6,142 nucleotides of DNA. Source: Gemmatimonadota bacterium. Lineage in GTDB: Bacteria > Gemmatimonadota > Gemmatimonadetes > Gemmatimonadales > Gemmatimonadaceae. The position numbers were made by a program, and so were the translations under genes. Shown here one piece after another: positions 1 to 5,876 of the stretch; the stretch's first letter is position 1; each line of letters begins with the position of its first letter. The stretch covers positions 1-6,142 of the forward strand of contig JAHFCS010000140.1 of the NCBI GenBank assembly GCA_023249395.1. The letters are read 5' to 3'. The notes below the pieces were generated by a model, which worked only from the letters and a program-made list of their open reading frames with translations, was not told the DNA's origin and made no database searches.

Positions 1-590
1 GTGCGCCCGAACTGATCCTTCATGGACGCATAGCGCTCGCGATTGTAGACGGCCGGATCGATGAAGTTGTTGATCACCTTCACGTCGCAGGCCGTGCATC
101 CAAACGCGTTGTACGTCTCGCGGCGGAGAAACTCCGAGACGGCCGTCAGCCGGTCCGATTTTTCGATCGAGAATTTCGTTATCGCGTTAAACGAGGGATC
201 CTGGCCGACGAGCGTGATATCGGTGCCGTGAAGCGTAGTGATGACCTTGACGTCCCGGTGCTGCTGCCGGAGCATCTCGCGCGCGATCCACGCGCTGGTC
301 GCGTGAGGGATGGCATAATGGCAATGCAGAATCTCCAGGCCGTGCGAGAGCACCACCTCGTGCATTCGCACGGCGAGGGCGAGATCGTAAGGCGGGAACT
401 CGAACAGCGGATACCGTCCGACGTCCACCTCGTGAAAATAAACGTTCGGGAGAAACGCCGGCAGCCTGAACGGCTGGCGATAGGTGATGAAATGGATCTC
501 ATGGCCCCGGCCGGCGAGCGCGATTCCGAGCTCGGTCGCGACCGCGCCTGAGCCACCGTAGGTGGGATAGCACGTAATGCCGATCTTCAA
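1..590 (-). CDS. bshA: N-acetyl-alpha-D-glucosaminyl L-malate synthase BshA, 5' part (3' end outside window)
   Basis: BshA is a GT4-family retaining glycosyltransferase that joins GlcNAc from UDP-GlcNAc to L-malate, the first step of bacillithiol synthesis. The first 196 codons are present and open to the window edge; the family is about 375-385 residues, so the UDP-binding C-terminal Rossmann domain is outside. The visible N-terminal acceptor domain is unmistakable: MKIGITCYPTYGGSGAVATE at the start (Gly-rich loop 12-15), then GHEIHFIT (29-36), FEFPPYDLALA (63-73) and HCHYAIPHA (89-97). It continues with TTLHGTDITLVGQDPS (118-133), SDRLTAVS (145-152) and VINNFID (172-178). These segments closely match Bacillus subtilis BshA as I recall it. 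The start is TTG at 590, overlapping the miaA stop as TTGA, with AAGGAG five bases upstream; no ATG lies close by in frame. A CxxC pair (C165, C168) sits before the VINNFID motif. Confidence 0.95.
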   Translation of the reverse strand, partial: MKIGITCYPTYGGSGAVATELGIALAGRGHEIHFITYRQPFRLPAFLPNVYFHEVDVGRYPLFEFPPYDLALAVRMHEVVLSHGLEILHCHYAIPHATSAWIAREMLRQQHRDVKVITTLHGTDITLVGQDPSFNAITKFSIEKSDRLTAVSEFLRRETYNAFGCTACDVKVINNFIDPAVYNRERYASMKDQFGR

Positions 591-1513
591 GAGAGCTCCT
601 TCCACCACCGTTCGACGGCCGCTGCGCATCCGGGATCGTCAGGATCCACACGCGTGACGCTGGCAGCACCGAGCTGATGCCGAAACCACGTCCGCTGTCG
701 TTTAGCGTATTGTCGCGTCTCAATAATGACCCGCTCGCGGGCCGATGACAAATCGATGTGCCCCGCCACCAGCGCCCGTACGACGCGGTATCCGCTGGCT
801 TTCCAAGCCGGCGCGTGCTCCGGTACGTGCCCCATGAGCGATCGCACCTCTTCCGTCCACCCGGCGTCGAGCATCGCGTCTACGCGACTCTCCACGCGCC
901 CGCCAAGCCGGGAGCCCGGGTCGACCACGAGATAGTGCGGGCTGAAGGCCGGCTCCGACTCGGCCTCGACACCGGCCGAGCGTCGTTGAAGCTCGCTCAG
1001 CTTTTCGCCCGCGAGTAGCGCCGTCTCGATGGCACGCGACAACTGCGTGCGGCCGAGACTTGCCTTGCCCGGATCCAGCGCACGGCACCACCGCCGAAGC
1101 TCGGCGAGCGGCAACCGATCCATCACCTGACCGAGAACTTCCCGCCGTCCTGGATCCGCGGCCGGCGCATCGAACAGCGGATGGAACAGCGCGCGGATGT
1201 AAAGGCCGGTCCCACCGACGACGAGTGGAGCGCGCCCTGAATCCTTCGCTTCCTCTATCCATCCCTTCGCCGCGGTAGCCCAGGCCGATGCGGAGTAACG
1301 CTCGGTGGGATCGGCGACGTCGATGCCGCGATGCGGAACGATTCGCAGCTCGCTCGGACCGGGCTTGGCAGTCCCGATGTCGAAGCCGCGATAGATCTGG
1401 CGCGAGTCGGCACTGATTATCGTCGCCCCGTACTCGATCGCGACGTTCAGGGCGATCGCCGACTTACCCGCGGCCGTCGGGCCGCAGATAACGCCAATGC
1501 TATCGCCGGCCAA
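587..1513 (-). CDS. miaA: tRNA dimethylallyltransferase (tRNA isopentenyltransferase) MiaA
   Basis: MiaA transfers a dimethylallyl group from DMAPP to N6 of A37, next to the anticodon of tRNAs reading UNN codons; MiaB may later add methylthio. At 308 residues it has the usual length. Visible landmarks are the P-loop GPTAAGKS (11-18), SADSRQIYRGFDIGTAKP (34-51) with the conserved Asp36, HRGIDVADP (61-69), and PLVVGGTGLYIRALF (96-110). Further on come LSRAIE (158-163), SGYRVVRAL (240-248) and ETRQYAKRQRTWFRHQ (265-280). The start is uncertain. TTG at 1513 gives the normal short N-terminus before the P-loop and a 14-nt overlap with the mutL stop. ATG at 1570 would give 327 residues, but the extra part overlaps the conserved mutL end in another frame and looks unconserved. 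Neither has a good ribosome site, so coupling to mutL is likely. The stop overlaps the bshA start as TTGA. Confidence 0.95.
   Translation of the reverse strand: MAGDSIGVICGPTAAGKSAIALNVAIEYGATIISADSRQIYRGFDIGTAKPGPSELRIVPHRGIDVADPTERYSASAWATAAKGWIEEAKDSGRAPLVVGGTGLYIRALFHPLFDAPAADPGRREVLGQVMDRLPLAELRRWCRALDPGKASLGRTQLSRAIETALLAGEKLSELQRRSAGVEAESEPAFSPHYLVVDPGSRLGGRVESRVDAMLDAGWTEEVRSLMGHVPEHAPAWKASGYRVVRALVAGHIDLSSARERVIIETRQYAKRQRTWFRHQLGAASVTRVDPDDPGCAAAVERWWKELS
596..601 (-). promoter_or_regulatory. Shine-Dalgarno site of bshA
   Basis: On the minus strand this reads AAGGAG, within a longer GGAAGGAG, five bases before the TTG at 590. It lies inside the last codons of miaA. It is the best ribosome site in the window and decides the unusual TTG start. 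The start and the miaA stop share TTGA, so re-initiation by ribosomes finishing miaA is also possible. Confidence 0.8.
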
Positions 1514-3251
1514 AGCGCCGGTCGAGCTCGTCCCAGGTGAGCTGCACGATGGTGGAGCGGCCGTGGACATCGTGTGCCGGAAGATCGGTGTCGCGCAGCG
1601 AAGTGAAGAGAGAGCGCATTTCGGGAAGTGACAGCTCCTCCCCGGCCTTGATCGCCGCCTTGCACGCGATCGTCGCCGCGAGGTGTTCATGGCGAGTCGC
1701 GGTTCCGGCGATGCGGTCTCCCGTCAACGCATCGAGTGTCTCACGCAGGCAGCGCTCAGCGTCGAATCTCGCGTGCGGCATCGGGACGCTGTTGACGATC
1801 AGCGTGTTGCCGCCGAATCCTTCGACCTCGAAACCGATCCGCTCCAGGTATTCGCGGTTTGCCTCGAACGCATCGCCCTCGGCAGGACCGAGGTGAAGTG
1901 TGATCGGCAGGAGGAGACGCTGTGCGGGAGCCTGGCCCGTCTCGAGCAGTCGCATGAACTGCTCGTAGAGAATACGCTCGTGCGCCGAATGCTGGTCTAT
2001 CAGAACCAGACCGTCTGCGTGCTCGAAAGCGATGTAGGTGCGCTTGAATTGAAAGAGCGGAGGAATCTCTTCGCGGATTCGCGTCACCTCCGCCGGCTCG
2101 CCGGTGCTGGTCGCGTCCGCTGTCGCCTCTTCTCCGGCGGCGAAGAGCGGCTCAGTCACCGCGGCTGTCGATGTCAGGATTCCGACTTCCACCGGAGGAC
2201 TCCTGAAATCGTCCATGCCGCGTGGCATGGACGTGTAATGACCTCTGCCCATCATCGCCGAGCTGTCGAAGGTGCCGAGCGCGCGCCGCACCGCGGACTC
2301 GACGGCGCGCTCGATCGGCCACCGATCGCGGAAGCGCACCTCCGCCTTCGCGGGATGAACATTTACGTCGACCGCGTCCGCCGGCAGTCGCACACTCAGA
2401 AAGAGCGAAGGCCTGAGACCGGCCGCTATCGTCGAGCGATACGCCGCTTCAGCGGCGCGCACGATTCCATTGTCGCGCACGGAACGTCCGTTCACGGCGA
2501 CGAAAACGCGGCGCGTCGTCGTGCCGACATCGGCCGGGCGCTCGACGAGCCCGCTGACCTGAACCACGCCGGCGACGTCATCGACGTCGAGCAGAGCGCC
2601 CGCGTATCGCCCACCCCAGATCCCGCTCACGCGCGCGCGCAGCCCCGAGACGGCCGGAAGCGAAAGCACATTCCTGCCATCGTGAGCGAGTGAGAATCGC
2701 ACGCCAGGACGCGTGAGCGCCTGGCTGTTGAGCGCTTCGGTGATCGCGCGCCACTCGGAGCGCGCGCTTCGCAGAAACTTTCGCCTCGCCGGCACATTGT
2801 AGAAAAGCTGCGCCACACTCACCGTCGTTCCCTGCCTTCGCGCTACCTCTCGTGTCGCCGTGACGGTCCCACCAGTCGCTTCGAGAGCAATGCCCTCGCC
2901 GTCAGCAGGAGATGTCTCCATCCCGAATCGCGAGATCGACGCGATCGCGGGCAGCGCCTCGCCGCGAAATCCGAAGCTCGACACGCCCACCAGGTCGGCC
3001 GCGGTGCGAATCTTCGACGTGCCGTGCCGCAGGAGCGCGAGCGGCGCATCCTCGCGGTCCATTCCCGAACCGTCATCGCTCACGCGAATGAGCTTGTGGC
3101 CACCTTCCTCGATCACGACCTCGACCGAAGTCGCGCCCGCGTCGAGCGCATTCTCCACCAGCTCCTTCACGACCGACGCCGGGCGCTCGACAACTTCGCC
3201 GGCAGCAATCTGGTCGGCGACTGCGCTGGGCAGAACGCGAATCAGCGCCAA
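1500..3251 (-). CDS. mutL: DNA mismatch repair protein MutL
   Basis: MutL links mismatch recognition by MutS to strand incision. At 583 residues the protein is full length. The N-terminal GHKL ATPase is intact: ELVENALDAG with catalytic E30 and N34, DDGSGM (59-64), RHGTSKI (75-81), GFRGEAL (94-100), GTTV (141-144) with LFYNVPARRKFL (149-160), and DVNVHPAKAEVRF (295-307). A variable linker (about 328-395) precedes the dimerisation domain, which has LFQFKRTYI (399-407) and the nuclease-type motif DQHSAHERILYE (419-430). It also has ACKAAIKAG (529-537) and DVHGRS (561-566), and ends WDELDRRFGRR. Nuclease MutLs normally read DQHA and CPHGR, so two positions differ (see findings). The start is taken as TTG at 3251, four bases after the batBC stop with AAGGA 11 nt upstream; this places the conserved IRVLP at residues 4-8, as in other MutLs. 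An ATG at 3293 would add 14 unconserved residues overlapping batBC. Confidence 0.97.
   Translation of the reverse strand: MALIRVLPSAVADQIAAGEVVERPASVVKELVENALDAGATSVEVVIEEGGHKLIRVSDDGSGMDREDAPLALLRHGTSKIRTAADLVGVSSFGFRGEALPAIASISRFGMETSPADGEGIALEATGGTVTATREVARRQGTTVSVAQLFYNVPARRKFLRSARSEWRAITEALNSQALTRPGVRFSLAHDGRNVLSLPAVSGLRARVSGIWGGRYAGALLDVDDVAGVVQVSGLVERPADVGTTTRRVFVAVNGRSVRDNGIVRAAEAAYRSTIAAGLRPSLFLSVRLPADAVDVNVHPAKAEVRFRDRWPIERAVESAVRRALGTFDSSAMMGRGHYTSMPRGMDDFRSPPVEVGILTSTAAVTEPLFAAGEEATADATSTGEPAEVTRIREEIPPLFQFKRTYIAFEHADGLVLIDQHSAHERILYEQFMRLLETGQAPAQRLLLPITLHLGPAEGDAFEANREYLERIGFEVEGFGGNTLIVNSVPMPHARFDAERCLRETLDALTGDRIAGTATRHEHLAATIACKAAIKAGEELSLPEMRSLFTSLRDTDLPAHDVHGRSTIVQLTWDELDRRFGRR
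2210..2233. repeat. Perfect 10-bp inverted repeat with 4-nt loop inside mutL
   Basis: CGTCCATGCC, then four bases, then GGCATGGACG: ten of ten pairs match. It falls in the variable linker of mutL (residues about 341-348, SMPRGMDD). In the mRNA it would form a strong GC-rich hairpin with an ACGC loop. No T-tract follows, so it is not an intrinsic terminator. It may be a chance result of codon choice. Confidence 0.75.
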
Positions 3252-3255
3252 TGAG

Positions 3256-4887
3256 CTACCAGTCCTTTCCCGCCGGGGGCGGCTTCGGGACATTCTTGCG
3301 CTGCTGCCGGCCCTGCACGTCCTGCTCCTCCTTCTCCATCGAGTTGAGAATCTGCTCCGCGCGCTGCTCGTTCATGCCGGGGATCGGCCGTGGTGCCGGC
3401 TTCTGATTCGGCGAAGACGCCGGTGACGATTGCGGCTGGGGCGCCCCACCGCCGCCCCCACCCCCGCCGCCGCCTCCGCCACCACCATTGTTCTTTTTCT
3501 TCCGCAGTGCCAGCTCGTAGTTCCACTTTGAGTCGAAGTCATCGGGACGCATCAGCAGAACGCGCCTGTAGACGGCAAGCGCGCTGTCGAGCGGAGTATT
3601 CGCCGAACCACCTTTCGTGCGAAGCCCAACCATGAGATGAACATACCCTTCGTTGAACCCCGCACGGTACTTCACCGCGGTGTCCTCCGATTCAGCGGCC
3701 CGATGCAGCAGCGGGACGGCTGCGAGCATCGAGTCGGGCTTTGCGATGAGCGCCGTCGCATGATTGTAAGTCTCGATCGCCGCACGATCACGGCTTGCCG
3801 GCAAATGGCATCCGCCGGCGACGAGTGCCGCCGCGGCCGCCGCGGTCATGGCCGGCGCGGCCAGACGACGACGGCGCGCCTTCCGTGCGCCAAGCAGCGT
3901 GTCGAGAAGAAGCAGGAGCAGCGCGGGAATCAGAAAGAGCTGAAACTGCTGCGCGAGGTTGCTTCCGGTGGTAATCGATCGCTGTTGCGTGCGAAGCCTC
4001 GCGAGAACCTGGCGCGCCGCCGCGGCGCGATCGGGATTCGTCGGCTCGATGGACACCCCGCGCCCGGTTTCGGCGGCCGCGCGCAGCAGATCGGGCGTGT
4101 AGTGCGTCACGACCACCTGCCCATTCTGGTCCCGCTTCTGTGTCACGATGCCGTTCTCCCGCACCGGAATAGTGGCACCTGCAAGCGTGCCGAACCCGAC
4201 CGTGATCACCGTTATTCCCGCGTCCCCGGCTTGCTTCGCCGCATCGACCACTGCCTGCTTATCCTCGAACCCCTCACCGTCGCTCATCACCACAATCGCG
4301 CGCTCGGCATCGGATTTCGACGACTGGAGGAGACGCAGCGACATCGTGATTGCGCTGGCGACTGAGCTTCCGGCCTGGCCCACGACCGTGGGGTCGAGAT
4401 TGTCTAGAAAGAGATTTATGGCAGCCTCGTCAACTGTCATTGGACTAAGGACATAGGCCGATCCTGCAAATGCCACCAAGGAAAACCGGTCGTTGGGCGA
4501 GAGCTGGCGCAGACGGTCCACAACCTCCTTCATCTTCGTGAGGCGGTCGGGCTTTTCGTCTCGCGCCAACATCGAGTTCGAGGCGTCGAGAGCGAGGACG
4601 ACGTCGATGCCCGCCTGCCGCACCACGGTGCGCTCGATTCCCCACCGCGGCCCTGCGAAGGCGATCGAAGCGAACAGGACGGCGAGCCCGAGACTGAAAG
4701 GCCGCCATCGCGACACGCGGACAGTCGCCGGAGCGAGTCGCGCAATCATTTGCGGCGTGCCAAGGTGTGACAGGCGTCGGGCGTGAACCCGCCGCGCCTG
4801 CATCACCATCCAGGCCGTCGCCAGTGGCAGCACCACAATCAGCGGAAGCGCCCAGGACCAGCTGAAATAACGCAGGTAGCTAATCAT
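3256..4887 (-). CDS. BatB-BatC fusion: VWA domain, TPR region and poly-Gly linker
   Basis: A 543-residue protein joining two proteins that are separate in Bacteroides. The N-terminal half is BatB-like: membrane segments at about 10-29 and 63-79, then a VWA domain (about 94-300) with MIDAS residues D101-A-S-N-S105, a Ser pair (174-175) where BatA has Thr, and D203-G-E. A third membrane segment (about 315-333) ends in ARKARRRR, followed at once by a second hydrophobic stretch (342-357) and AGGC360, which resembles a lipoprotein signal. The C-terminal half is BatC-like: TPR-type helices (about 366-465, with KWNYELAL), fourteen glycines (468-481), a Pro/Gln/Ser linker, an NEQRAEQILNSMEKEEQD helix and a KDW end, all BatC hallmarks as I recall them. 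Predicted topology puts VWA and TPR in the periplasm. The start at 4887 gives an ATGA overlap with batA and has GGAAGG 10 nt upstream; an in-frame ATG at 4905 is less likely. Role inferred: scaffold partner of BatA. Confidence 0.92.
   Translation of the reverse strand: MISYLRYFSWSWALPLIVVLPLATAWMVMQARRVHARRLSHLGTPQMIARLAPATVRVSRWRPFSLGLAVLFASIAFAGPRWGIERTVVRQAGIDVVLALDASNSMLARDEKPDRLTKMKEVVDRLRQLSPNDRFSLVAFAGSAYVLSPMTVDEAAINLFLDNLDPTVVGQAGSSVASAITMSLRLLQSSKSDAERAIVVMSDGEGFEDKQAVVDAAKQAGDAGITVITVGFGTLAGATIPVRENGIVTQKRDQNGQVVVTHYTPDLLRAAAETGRGVSIEPTNPDRAAAARQVLARLRTQQRSITTGSNLAQQFQLFLIPALLLLLLDTLLGARKARRRRLAAPAMTAAAAAALVAGGCHLPASRDRAAIETYNHATALIAKPDSMLAAVPLLHRAAESEDTAVKYRAGFNEGYVHLMVGLRTKGGSANTPLDSALAVYRRVLLMRPDDFDSKWNYELALRKKKNNGGGGGGGGGGGGGGAPQPQSSPASSPNQKPAPRPIPGMNEQRAEQILNSMEKEEQDVQGRQQRKNVPKPPPAGKDW
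3263..3267 (-). promoter_or_regulatory. Weak Shine-Dalgarno-like site of mutL
   Basis: The minus strand reads AAGGA, eleven bases before the TTG at 3251, inside the last codons of batBC. The spacing is long, so this is modest support for the TTG start; the stop of batBC lies between the site and the start. Confidence 0.4.
3445..3486 (-). repeat. Poly-glycine (GGN)14 tract inside the batB-batC fusion
   Basis: Fourteen consecutive glycine codons (mixed GGC, GGT, GGG and GGA), encoding residues 468-481 between the TPR region and the C-terminal BatC helix. The mixed third positions argue against recent slippage of a pure trinucleotide, though the strand is an almost unbroken G/C run and could still vary in length. 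It probably acts as a flexible linker. Confidence 0.9.
3828..3845 (-). repeat. Two tandem 9-bp copies encoding an alanine run
   Basis: The plus strand has CCGCCGCGG twice in direct succession. It encodes alanines of the AAAAAA run (residues 349-354) in the second hydrophobic stretch of the batB-batC fusion, just before the AGGC motif. Slippage by one unit would change the hydrophobic segment by three residues without a frameshift. Confidence 0.7.
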
Positions 4888-5876
4888 GGTATCGGCGCCT
4901 TCCATGCTACCAGCCCGAGCTCGCCGAGGAGAGCGAGAAGCGCGAGGCCGACGAACCAGCGATACAGCTCCGTGTAGCGGACATACGACCGCGACTGAAC
5001 GGGCACTCTCTCGAGACGGTCAATCTGGGAATAGATGGCTTCGAGTGCCGCGGCGTCGCGCGCGCGAAAATATCTGCCTCCGCTCAGCGCTGCGATCTGA
5101 CGAAGCAGTGCCTCGTCGATCTGCACCGGCTGATTCTCGAAGCGTAGCCCGAAGACATCGCGGCCCACTGGCACGGGGGCGAACCCTTCGCTCCCGATAC
5201 CGATGCCGTAGATCTTTATGCCGTACACCGCTGCAGCTCTCGCGGCGGAGAGCGGGTCAACATCTCCACGATTGTTCACGCCGTCGGTAAGGACGATCAT
5301 CACCCGCGAGCGGCCCGGAGCATCGCGGAGGCGATTGGCGGCCGTAGCGATTCCCGTTCCGATCGCCGTCCCGTCCTCGAGCTGCCCTGCCTGGAGATTA
5401 TCCACGGACTTGAGGATGACGTTGTAGTCCGTCGTGAGCGGGACCTGCGTAAGGGCTTCGCCGGCGAATGCGACAATGCCGATGCGGTCCGATTGCCTCG
5501 CCATGATGAACTGCTTCACCTTCGCCTTCGCCACTTCGAGTCTGTTGCTCGGACGGAAATCCTCTGCCAGCATCGAGCTCGACAGATCGATCGCGAGGAC
5601 GATGTTGATGCCCGATGTCGTTATGTTCTCGACGCGCGCGCCGGTCCGCGGGCGCGCGAGCGCGATGATGAGCGCGGCGAGCGCGACGTTGCGCAGGACG
5701 AAGATCGCTCTCGCGACGAACTGTCCCGCGCGCGGTCCCTTTGCGAGCACGCCAGTACGAGAGAAGACGATGGCGCCGGGGGAATGCCGCCTCCGCCAGA
5801 GCCACCATGCTGGAAGCGCGAGGAGCAGCAGCAGAGCCCACGGCGTCTGAAGCTCCAAGAGGCCAAGTAAGTTCAT
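4884..5876 (-). CDS. batA: BatA-like VWA domain membrane protein
   Basis: A 330-residue protein, the usual BatA length. Visible parts in order: a first membrane segment (about 11-27) followed by WRRRH; a second (about 56-74); a von Willebrand factor A domain (about 90-285); and a last membrane segment (about 307-325) near the C-terminus. The metal site (MIDAS) is complete: D97-L-S-S-S101, T170 in EDGTAIGTG, and D198 in LTDGVNN. By the positive-inside rule the arginine loop is cytoplasmic and the VWA domain is periplasmic. BatA proteins belong to the MoxR/Bat system, linked to aerotolerance in Bacteroides and to stress survival in Francisella; the molecular role is thought to be metal-dependent protein-protein assembly at the membrane. 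The ATG at 5876 overlaps the previous stop (ATGA), and the stop overlaps the next start, also ATGA, so expression is probably coupled on both sides. The ribosome site before the ATG is weak, which also suggests coupling. Confidence 0.94.
   Translation of the reverse strand: MNLLGLLELQTPWALLLLLALPAWWLWRRRHSPGAIVFSRTGVLAKGPRAGQFVARAIFVLRNVALAALIIALARPRTGARVENITTSGINIVLAIDLSSSMLAEDFRPSNRLEVAKAKVKQFIMARQSDRIGIVAFAGEALTQVPLTTDYNVILKSVDNLQAGQLEDGTAIGTGIATAANRLRDAPGRSRVMIVLTDGVNNRGDVDPLSAARAAAVYGIKIYGIGIGSEGFAPVPVGRDVFGLRFENQPVQIDEALLRQIAALSGGRYFRARDAAALEAIYSQIDRLERVPVQSRSYVRYTELYRWFVGLALLALLGELGLVAWKAPIP
4898..4903 (-). promoter_or_regulatory. Shine-Dalgarno-like site of the batB-batC fusion
   Basis: The minus strand reads GGAAGG, ten bases before the ATG at 4887, inside the end of batA. 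It supports 4887 over the upstream in-frame ATG at 4905, which has no comparable site. The spacing is slightly long, so coupling through the ATGA overlap with batA probably matters too. Confidence 0.5.

Noticed and set aside
179..556. Minus-strand open frame (125 codons) within the bshA region
   Set aside because: It is a different frame from bshA, which is strongly matched over the whole stretch; the product is Ser/Arg-rich and featureless.
2629..2641. Alternating CG run suggesting Z-DNA or a regulatory tract
   Set aside because: Only about a dozen bases and inside conserved mutL coding sequence; expected by chance at this GC content.
1683..2693. Long plus-strand open frame (336 codons) opposite mutL
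   Set aside because: It lies wholly antisense to a strongly conserved mutL; the product is Arg/His-rich with no recognisable domain, as expected for an antisense frame in GC-rich DNA.
3249..3293. ATG at 3293 as the mutL start
   Set aside because: It adds 14 Arg/Ser-rich residues not typical of MutL and overlaps batBC by 38 bases; TTG at 3251 fits the conserved N-terminus and the gap after batBC.
2860..3426. Plus-strand open frame (188 codons) across the mutL start and the batBC end
   Set aside because: It spans the junction of two real genes on the opposite strand and has no recognisable motif.
3847..3849. Internal ATG in batBC as a separate start for a stand-alone BatC lipoprotein
   Set aside because: There is no ribosome site upstream, and the resulting signal peptide would lack a positive N-region. 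The frame is continuous with BatB, so a fusion is simpler.
3637..4365. Plus-strand open frame (242 codons) opposite the VWA part of batBC
   Set aside because: It is antisense to a clear VWA domain, has a basic low-quality composition and no family resemblance; a GC-rich shadow frame.
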